From assembly GCF_041200175.1 (NCBI RefSeq), contig NZ_CP165727.1, forward strand, positions 3,013,501-3,077,500: a DNA stretch of 64,000 nucleotides, given 5' to 3'. Below the pieces are notes generated by a model. It was not told the DNA's origin. It worked only from the letters and a program-made list of their open reading frames with translations, and ran no database searches. This document shows positions 55,997 through 64,000 of the stretch, one piece after another. This stretch comes from Streptomyces sp. R33. Lineage in GTDB: Bacteria; Actinomycetota; Actinomycetes; Streptomycetales; Streptomycetaceae. Both the position numbers and the translations under genes were made by a program. The stretch's first letter is position 1; each line of letters begins with the position of its first letter.

Positions 55997-56016
55997 AAGC
56001 TACTAAGCGGTAGCTT
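55997..56016. promoter_or_regulatory. Inverted repeat AAGCTAC-N6-GTAGCTT upstream of thioesterase
   Basis: Perfect 7-bp arms (55997-56003 and 56010-56016) around TAAGCG. The core CTACTAAGCGGTAG resembles TetR/FadR-type operators of fatty-acid genes. It lies 21-40 bp upstream of the thioesterase start, in the gap to the upstream TRIC-channel gene on the same strand. Confidence 0.5.
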
Positions 56017-56035
56017 TCCATTTGCTACATGCTGG

Positions 56036-56692
56036 TTACGGCTCTTCGGCCACCGAGGAGCGTCGGTTCCAGGCCAGCGGGGCCCGCCAGTGGTAGCGCA
56101 TGGCGAGGAGCCGGAGCACGAAGGTGGTGACGATCGCGAGGGCGGTCGTCACGGCGTTCAGGACGTCGAAGGCGATGAAGACCGCCACCATCGTGGCGCC
56201 GACGGTGGCCGGCACGGCGTACATCTCGCGGTCGCGCAGCAGCCGGGGCACCTCGCCCGCGAGGACGTCGCGCAGGACGCCGCCGCCGACGGCCGTGGCC
56301 AGGCCGAGCGCCGCGGACGCGGTGAGTCCGAGCCCGAACTCGTAGGCCTTGGTGGTGCCGGTCACGCAGAACAGGCCGAGGCCGGCTGCGTCGAAGACGT
56401 TGATGGCGGCGTTGATCCGCTGGACCTCGGGGTGAAGGAAGAAGACGAGCGCGGCGGCGATCAGCGGGGTGACGAAGAAGCTGAGCTCGCCGAAGGCGGC
56501 CGGCGGGACGGCGCCGATGACGAGGTCGCGGAAGAGGCCGCCGCCGAGGGCGGTGACCAGCGCGAGGACGCAGATGCCGAAGACGTCGAAGTTCTTGCGT
56601 ACGGCGAGCAGGGCGCCTGCGGTGGCGAAGACGAAGATGCCGGCGAGGTCCAGGGCATGCTGGATCCCGGGCGGGAAGAGATCGTGGAGCAC
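56036..56692 (-). CDS. TRIC/UPF0126-family cation channel
   Basis: A 218-aa membrane protein with seven hydrophobic segments and two internal repeats, each with a Gly-rich kink: LVTALGGGLFRDLVIGAVPPAA and LATAVGGGVLRDVLAGEVPRLL, the YadS/TRIC signature. It starts LHDLFPPGIQHALDLAGIFVFATAGALLAVRKNFDVFG. Prokaryotic TRIC proteins form trimeric potassium channels. GTG at 56692 matches family starts; a GTG at 56788 would add a low-complexity extension. Located upstream of the thioesterase gene on the same strand. Confidence 0.9.
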   Translation of the reverse strand: MLHDLFPPGIQHALDLAGIFVFATAGALLAVRKNFDVFGICVLALVTALGGGLFRDLVIGAVPPAAFGELSFFVTPLIAAALVFFLHPEVQRINAAINVFDAAGLGLFCVTGTTKAYEFGLGLTASAALGLATAVGGGVLRDVLAGEVPRLLRDREMYAVPATVGATMVAVFIAFDVLNAVTTALAIVTTFVLRLLAMRYHWRAPLAWNRRSSVAEEP

Positions 56693-56862
56693 TGCCCCAT
56701 TGTGCAGCTCGCCCGGCCGGCGGATCGACGGGGCGGGTCCGCCACCACGGCCCGGGGCTGCCGCCCCCGCCGTACCGCCCCGCCGCACCGGCGCCGGACA
56801 AGCCGGTGTCCCGGGCTCCGACCGCTACGCGGAGCCCGGGACACCGGACGACGTGGGCCCGG

Positions 56863-57938
<1,076 letters not shown>

Positions 57939-57942
<4 letters not shown>

Positions 57943-59053
57943 AGCTTCGGCGCAATCTCTTCGGTCCAGATCCGGGTCCGCTCCTCCTGCGACATGTGGC
58001 AGGCGGACCAGTGCCGGCTGTCGTCCTCGGTGAGCTCGGGCCGCTGGGTGCGGGTGATGCCGCCCTTGGGGACGTCGGCGTACGGGCAGCGCGGGTTGAA
58101 GGCACAGCCGCTCGGGATGTTGATGAGGCTGGGCGGCGAGCCCTTGACCGGGATCAGGCGCTCGGTCTGCTCGCGGTCGATGCGCGGCATGGAGCCGAGC
58201 AGGCCCCAGGTGTACGGGTGGCGGGGTTCGTAGAAGACCTTCTCGGCGGTACCGCGCTCGACGCACCGGCCGCCGTACATCACGAGGATCTCGTCGGCCA
58301 TCTCGGCGACCACGCCCAGGTCGTGCGTGATCATGATGACCGCGGAGCCGAACTCCTTCTGCAGGTCGCGGATCAGGTCGAGGATCTGCGCCTGGACGGT
58401 GACGTCCAGGGCGGTGGTCGGCTCGTCCGCGATGAGCAGTTCGGGGTTGTTGACCAGCGCCATCGCGATCATCGCGCGCTGGCGCATACCACCGGAGAAC
58501 TCGTGCGGGTACGCGTCCACGCGCCGGTGGGGCTCCGGGATGCCGACCCGGTCGAGCATCTCGACCGCACGGGTGCGGGCGGTCTTCTTGTCGACGTCCT
58601 GGTGGGTCCGGTACGCCTCGATGATCTGCTTGCCGACCGAGTAGTACGGGTGCATCGCGGACAGCGGGTCCTGGAAGACCATCGCCATCTTGCGGCCGCG
58701 CAGCTTGCGCACGTGGTCCGCGTCGGCGCGTACGAGGTCCTCGCCGTCGAGCACGACCTGGCCCGAGATGTCCGGGCGGCTGCGGGCGTTGCCGGTGCGG
58801 TGCAGGCCCATGATGGCCAGCGAGGTCACCGACTTGCCGGAGCCGGACTCGCCGACGATGCCGAGCGTCTTGCCGCGCTCGAGGTCGAAGGAGAGCCCGT
58901 CGACGGACTTGACCAGGCCGTCGTCGGTCGGGAAGTGCACCTTGAGGTCGCGTACGGAGAGGAACGCGCCCTCCTTGGGGGGCCCGGCCTGCTCGGGGAC
59001 GAACGCGGGCCCGCCGGAGGTGCTCTCGCCGGAGGCGGTGGTGGGGTTCTCGG

Positions 59054-59057
<4 letters not shown>
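57939..59057 (-). CDS. Oligopeptide ABC transporter ATP-binding protein (OppD/DppD-like)
   Basis: A 372-aa ATPase. Walker [19 protein letters not shown]-loop [17 protein letters not shown], signature [16 protein letters not shown] and Walker [20 protein letters not shown] are present; the C-terminal cluster is [18 protein letters not shown] Thr/Ser/Pro-rich N-terminal tail of about 30 residues precedes the domain. GTG at 59057 overlaps the permease stop (GTGA), as does its own stop with the next gene, giving tight stoichiometric coupling. Confidence 0.94.
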
Positions 59058-60055
<998 letters not shown>

Positions 60056-60076
60056 TGCAGTCGGCCGCCCGGGGCG

Positions 60077-60111
60077 GGCGGCTGCCGTCCCTCGTGGGGA
60101 CGGCAGCCGCC
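60077..60111 (-). terminator. Intercistronic hairpin between binding-protein and permease genes
   Basis: Perfect 15-bp arms (60077-60091 and 60097-60111) with a 5-nt loop, 22 bp upstream of the permease start. It is probably a partial terminator or mRNA stabiliser that makes the binding protein more abundant than the membrane subunits. Confidence 0.7.
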
Positions 60112-60196
60112 GCCTGCGGCCTTCACCTGCCCTTCGGACTAGCGCATGTGCGGTGAAGGCACTTGCCTGTTGTTACGTGACGACTCGACGACTCGA

Positions 60197-61963
60197 CTAC
60201 TTGGCGGCGATGCCGACGGTGGCCAGGTCGATCTTGCCCATGGAGTCGTTGAAGTAGACGTTCGTCAGACGCGGGTTGTGGTAGACGAAGGCCTTGTCGA
60301 AGTTGATGGGAAGGTAGAGGGCCTTCTCCATGACCTTCTTGTTGATGTCCGTGTAGAACGGAGCAGCGGCTTCCGGAGTCGCGGCGGCCGCAGCCGTCTT
60401 GAAGAGCTCGTTGATCTCCGGGTCGTTGATCATCGTGTAGTTGTTGTTGGCGTTCGGCTGGATGAACTTGCCGTCGACGAGCGGCTGCAGGAAGCCCGAG
60501 CCGGAGTTGTAGTCGGCGCCCCAGCCCATCACGATGATGCCGTAGTTCTTCTTCTTCACGTTCTCGGGCGAACCGATCGTGGAGGAGGAGAGCTTGCCGT
60601 CGTACTGGTCGATGGTGACCTTGATGCCGACCTTGGCGAGCGACGCCTGCAGGGACTCGGCGGTCTTCACCTCGGGGGCGCGGTTGTTGCGCACCGCGAT
60701 GGTGGTCTCGAACCCGTCCGGCTTGCCACAGGCCTTGAGGGCCTCCTTGGCCTTGGCCTCCTGCGGCTCGCCCTTGGTCAGGTTGTACGGGTCGTAGCTC
60801 TTGTCCGAACCGGGGATGCCGGGCGGCAGCATGTTCGCGCCCAGGTCACCGCTGGTCGGGCCGCCGCGGGCGGTCTGCAGGGACTTCGGGTCGGCCGCGT
60901 AGATGACGGCCTTGCGGCACTCGATGTTGTCGAACGGCGCGACCGTGGTCGGGAAGGCGAAGTAGCGGATGTAGCCCGTGAACGGGTTGTCCGCGTTCTT
61001 CTTCAGGTTCTCGTCCTTGAGGACCTTGTTCTTGCCGGCCTGCTGCATGCCCGTGCCGTCGATGGCGAGGTCGATGTCGCCCGACAGCAGACGCGCGTCC
61101 ATGTCGTCCGGGTTGGTGGTCACCGTGAACGAGACCTTGTCCGGCAGACCCTTGCGGATCGTGTCGGTCTTCGGGTCCCAGTTCTCGTTGCGGACGAAGG
61201 TCGCGCCCTTGCTCGCGGTGAAGCTCTCGACCTTGTACGGGCCGGTGGAGACCGGCTTGTTGGTGTACGTGGCGCCCGTGTCCTTGGCCGCCGGGACCGG
61301 CGAGGAGGACGGCATGGCCAGCAGGTAGCTGAAGTCGGAGTTGGCGCTCGCCAGGTTGAAGACGATCGTCTTGTCGTCCGGCGTCTCGACGGACTTCAGA
61401 CCCATCTTGTTGGGGTCGGTGTCCTTGTACGGACCGGGGTACTTCTGGCCCTGGTCGAGCAGGTCGATCAGGTAGGTGGGACCGCCGGACAGCACGTCCT
61501 GCGCGAAGACGCGCTCGATGCCGTACTTGAAGTCCTTCGAGGTGATCGGCGTACCGTCCTCGAACTTCACGCCGTCCTTGATCTTGAGGGTGTACGTCTT
61601 GCCCTCGTTGCTCAGGACCGGCAGGGCCTCGGCGAGGTCCGGGACGATCTTGCTGCCGTCCTTGCCCGGCTTGCTGTCGTACGCGAGCAGCTGGCGCACG
61701 TAGAGGCGCTGGATGTCCCACACGAAGCCGTAGTAGGCACGCGCCGGGTCGAGGTAGTCGACGTCCTGCGGCGACCAGAGCTTGAGCTCGCCGCCCTTGG
61801 CGTCCGAGGGGTTCACCATGCCGGTGGTCGCGGCGTTGAAGGCAGCGCCACCGCCGCCCTTGCCCTCGGACTTCTTGTCGCCGTCACTGCCACCGCACGC
61901 GGCGGTCAGGGACAGGGCGGCGATCACGGCGGTGATCGCGAATGCCTGCTTTCTGCGGATCAC
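60197..61963 (-). CDS. Oligopeptide ABC transporter substrate-binding lipoprotein
   Basis: A 588-aa family 5 solute-binding protein. The signal peptide IRRKQAFAITAVIAALSLTAAC ends at a lipobox Cys and is followed by a Gly/Lys/Ser linker. GGELKLWSPQDVDYLDPARAYYGFVWDIQRLYVRQLLAYD is the family N-terminal motif; TYTLKIKDGVKFEDGTPITSKDFKYGIERVFAQD is the PF00496 signature. It binds oligopeptides or similar solutes outside the membrane. ATG at 61963. It sits between two permease genes in the operon. Confidence 0.95.
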   Translation of the reverse strand: MIRRKQAFAITAVIAALSLTAACGGSDGDKKSEGKGGGGAAFNAATTGMVNPSDAKGGELKLWSPQDVDYLDPARAYYGFVWDIQRLYVRQLLAYDSKPGKDGSKIVPDLAEALPVLSNEGKTYTLKIKDGVKFEDGTPITSKDFKYGIERVFAQDVLSGGPTYLIDLLDQGQKYPGPYKDTDPNKMGLKSVETPDDKTIVFNLASANSDFSYLLAMPSSSPVPAAKDTGATYTNKPVSTGPYKVESFTASKGATFVRNENWDPKTDTIRKGLPDKVSFTVTTNPDDMDARLLSGDIDLAIDGTGMQQAGKNKVLKDENLKKNADNPFTGYIRYFAFPTTVAPFDNIECRKAVIYAADPKSLQTARGGPTSGDLGANMLPPGIPGSDKSYDPYNLTKGEPQEAKAKEALKACGKPDGFETTIAVRNNRAPEVKTAESLQASLAKVGIKVTIDQYDGKLSSSTIGSPENVKKKNYGIIVMGWGADYNSGSGFLQPLVDGKFIQPNANNNYTMINDPEINELFKTAAAAATPEAAAPFYTDINKKVMEKALYLPINFDKAFVYHNPRLTNVYFNDSMGKIDLATVGIAAK

Positions 61964-62004
61964 GTTGGTCCAACCTCCATAGGTGGGTGAATCGATGAAG
62001 CGGT

Positions 62005-62997
62005 TCAGCTGCCCTTGGGGTCGAGTGCGTCACGCAGCCCGTCCCCGAAGAGGTTGAACGCCAGGACGGTGATGAAGATCGTGATACCCGGGACCACCAT
62101 GTACGCGGGGTCGTCCTGGTAGATGGGGATGGCGTCGGAGAGCATCTTTCCCCAGGAGGCGGTGGGCGGCTTGACGCCGGCACCGAGGAAGCTGAGGGCC
62201 GCCTCCGTCAGGATGTTGGTCGGGATGAGCAGCGTCGAGTAGACGAGGATCGGCGCGACCAGATTGGGCAGCAGCTCCTTGATCAGGATGTAGCCGCGGC
62301 CCGCCCCGAGGCTGCGGGCGGCCTCGACGTACTCGCGCTCCCGCAGGGAGATCGTCTGGCCCCGGACGATACGGCCGATGTACGGCCAGCCGAAGAAGCC
62401 GATGACGACGATCAGTACGCCCATCCGTACGCCCGAACCCTCGAACCCCCAGAGGGAGTTGGGGACGACGGAGACCAGGGCGATGGTGAACAGCAGCTGC
62501 GGGAAGGCCAGCAGCAGGTCCATCAGACGGCTGATGATGCCGTCGACCCAGCCGCCGAGGAACCCGGCGAGGGCGCCGAGCAGGCTGCCTATGGTGACCG
62601 ACACGAAGGCCGACAGGAAGGCGACGACCAGGGAGATGCGGGCGCCGTAGACGATCCGGCTGAACACGTCGCGGCCGTTGGTGGGTTCGACGCCGAGCAG
62701 GAAGTCGGAGCTCATCCCGCCGAAGGATCCGAGCGGTGTGCCCAGGTCCGGGTCGATCAAGTCCTCGTGGAACTCGTTGGGCGGGTGGCCCAGCAGGCTC
62801 ACGATCTGCGGTGCGAAGACCGCCACCAGGATCAGGAAGATCACGACCACGCCGCCGGTCAGCGCGACCTTGTCGCGCTTGAGCCGCATCCAGGCGATGC
62901 GGCCGGGCGAGCGGCCTTCGATGGCCTTGGCAGGGACGTCGGCTACGGACACGGGTGCGGGTGATTCCGCGCTCGTGTCATGCAGTGGTGCCGTCAT
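62005..62997 (-). CDS. Oligopeptide ABC transporter permease (OppC/DppC-like)
   Basis: A 330-aa permease with the OppC N-terminal extension (cytosolic, about 45 residues) before RLKRDKVALTGGVVVIFLILVAVFAPQIV. LLGVEPTNGRDVFSRIVYGARISLVVAFLSAFVSVTIGSLLGALAGFLGGWVD and the EAA loop REYVEAARSLGAGRGYILIKELLPNLVAPILVYSTLLIP are typical. ATG at 62997. It is the first gene of the five-gene importer operon, 41 bp ahead of the binding-protein gene. Confidence 0.94.
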   Translation of the reverse strand: MTAPLHDTSAESPAPVSVADVPAKAIEGRSPGRIAWMRLKRDKVALTGGVVVIFLILVAVFAPQIVSLLGHPPNEFHEDLIDPDLGTPLGSFGGMSSDFLLGVEPTNGRDVFSRIVYGARISLVVAFLSAFVSVTIGSLLGALAGFLGGWVDGIISRLMDLLLAFPQLLFTIALVSVVPNSLWGFEGSGVRMGVLIVVIGFFGWPYIGRIVRGQTISLREREYVEAARSLGAGRGYILIKELLPNLVAPILVYSTLLIPTNILTEAALSFLGAGVKPPTASWGKMLSDAIPIYQDDPAYMVVPGITIFITVLAFNLFGDGLRDALDPKGS

Positions 62998-63413
62998 CGT
63001 GGTGGGGACCCCTCTCGGCCGACGGGTTGCCGGCCCATGCCCGCCGCTGTGGCGGCGTTGGTGCGGAGTGGCGCTCGGAGTGCGTGGTGACACGCAGGAC
63101 GCGTGCTGAGGTGCAAGAACTGCAGGAAGTGCTGTGCAAAGCCACAAGCAAAATTCATGTACGGAACCGGTCTTCGAAGGACTGACCGGCTCTTGGGTGG
63201 GGAGTCTTCATCGGCGCTGCGATCAGCCGCCAGACCCGCAGATGAATGGATGCGCAACCGTGATGTGAGGGTCGAGTTCCCGTTATCCGGACTTCGCTCT
63301 CGCCTGAGCGGATCAAGACCGTCCGTTCGGTACGCAATCGGACATGGCGCCCAACTCGCGGTAGGAGCATGCGTTTTGGCTCCACAACAGCGATGAAATC
63401 CGGACAAGCCGAA
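62998..63413. other. Promoter region of the oligopeptide importer operon
   Basis: About 415 bp with no convincing gene. The only AT-rich, promoter-like block on the minus strand is around 63130-63170 (GTACATGAATTTTGCTTGTG). No clear -35/-10 pair or known operator is recognised. Confidence 0.45.
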
Positions 63414-63443
63414 GGCCGCAGGGAACGGTGGTTCCCTGCGGCC
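63414..63443 (-). terminator. Terminator hairpin after the SseB-like gene
   Basis: GGCCGCAGGGAAC (63414-63426), loop GGTG, exact complement at 63431-63443. It lies about 60 bp beyond the SseB-like stop. Confidence 0.75.
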
Positions 63444-63503
63444 TCAGGTCTTCCGGACACGGCTGTCTCAGTGGCCGGGCAGACCCCGGCGGGCAGCCCC
63501 GGG

Positions 63504-64000
63504 TCAGTACGCGGGGGCCTGGCCCTCGCGGTCGTAGAAAGGGCGGCTCTGGGCGCGCAGCCACATCGCGACGGGATCGTGCTCGTCCGCCAGCGCCACC
63601 GTGCACACCGGCACGCCCTCGGGGACCGCGCCGACCGACTGGCGCATCATCTCCCGTACGGATTCCAGCGCGGGCCCGGAGGCGTCGTACAGGTCGAGCC
63701 CGACCGCGAGGTAGGGCGAGCCCAGCGAGGGCTGCACCCAGGCGCGGCGCAGCGAGCGGACGGCGGGGGTGCGGTGCGCGTGCTGGGTCAGCAGCCCGTA
63801 GAACTGCGGGAGCTCCAGGGCGGGCTCGGACAGCCGCAGCGGGCCGGCCGGCATCCGGTCGAGACCGGTGGCGATCCGGCGCAGGTCGGCCCAGGGGATG
63901 CCGAGGCCGCCGCCCTGGGCGTGCGGGTTGAGCCACAGGCCCCAGCGGTCCGGGTAGAGGGCGCGGGCGATGTCCCGGCCGGTGACCACCTCGTAGCCCC
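63504..64000 (-). CDS. SseB-family (enhanced serine sensitivity) protein, C-terminal part
   Basis: The final 165 or so codons of a gene that enters from beyond the window end. Residues GYEVVTGRDIARALYPDRWGLWLNPHAQGGGLGIPWADLRRIATGLDR, then VRSLRRAWVQPSLGSPYLAVGLDLYDASGPALESVREMMRQSVGAVPEGVPVCTVALADEHDPVAMWLRAQSRPFYDRE, match the SseB C-terminal domain family. The family is linked to serine tolerance in E. coli, but the mechanism is unknown. A hairpin follows the stop. The N-terminal half is not visible. Confidence 0.8.
   Translation of the reverse strand, partial: GYEVVTGRDIARALYPDRWGLWLNPHAQGGGLGIPWADLRRIATGLDRMPAGPLRLSEPALELPQFYGLLTQHAHRTPAVRSLRRAWVQPSLGSPYLAVGLDLYDASGPALESVREMMRQSVGAVPEGVPVCTVALADEHDPVAMWLRAQSRPFYDREGQAPAY

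Overview
The window is very GC-rich DNA with strong third-position GC bias. It carries a mycothiol-type DinB protein, Tat substrates, a LAL regulator, an IdeR/DmdR-type iron box and two membrane GGDEF-EAL proteins (CdgE and RmdB types). This points to a Streptomyces chromosome, core region. From memory, the gene order resembles the S. coelicolor SCO5476-SCO5522 interval in reverse, with accessory insertions. I see no rRNA, tRNA, CRISPR array, transposase or prophage gene.

Layout. 1-2.6 kb: the 5' end of leuB behind a perfect 19-bp-arm inverted repeat, a 42-aa ORF, and a divergent LysR regulator/oxidoreductase pair. 2.6-5.4 kb: a Tat-exported phospholipase C with a PHO-box-like promoter, then an AAC(2')-I-type acetyltransferase. 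5.4-9.4 kb: a proline catabolic operon (proline dehydrogenase and P5C dehydrogenase) divergent from a PucR-type regulator. 9.4-11.7 kb: a TetR/14-TM MFS efflux pair around one operator. 11.7-17.4 kb: serA, ilvC, ilvN, ilvB, with a classical leader-peptide attenuator ahead of ilvB. 17.4-20.4 kb: CdgE-like diguanylate cyclase with a degenerate EAL domain and a BldD-box-like site upstream. 20.6-24.3 kb: hydroxyacid dehydrogenase, aldo-keto reductase, secreted sugar dehydrogenase, DUF6191 protein. 24.3-33.4 kb: LAL regulator, small proteins, MMPL exporter, acetyltransferases, cupin and DinB proteins. 33.4-37 kb: an iron-box-controlled divergent unit encoding a siderophore-interacting reductase, a cytosolic Ntn-hydrolase acylase and an IucB/MbtK-type acyltransferase. 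37-42.5 kb: a membrane Ser/Thr kinase and the gatCA-(81 aa)-gatB operon. 42.6-49.7 kb: RmdB-like protein, ligA, a methionine-synthase-like protein and an SDR. 49.7-56.7 kb: GlxA-type regulator and oxidoreductase, mnmA, a peptidoglycan amidase, cysteine desulfurase, thioesterase and TRIC channel. 56.8-63 kb: a complete oligopeptide ABC importer. A partial SseB-like gene runs off the end.

Functional links. leuB, ilvBNC and serA form an amino-acid biosynthesis block. Cysteine desulfurase supplies sulfur to MnmA. The two c-di-GMP proteins look complementary: CdgE has an intact GGDEF and a dead EAL, RmdB has both motifs intact. The most promising system is the iron-boxed reductase/acylase/acyltransferase unit, which has the parts expected for maturing, deacylating or recycling an acylated siderophore. 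Start codons were chosen from ribosome binding sites, translational overlaps and family knowledge. Functions rest on motif recognition by eye; no database search was run.
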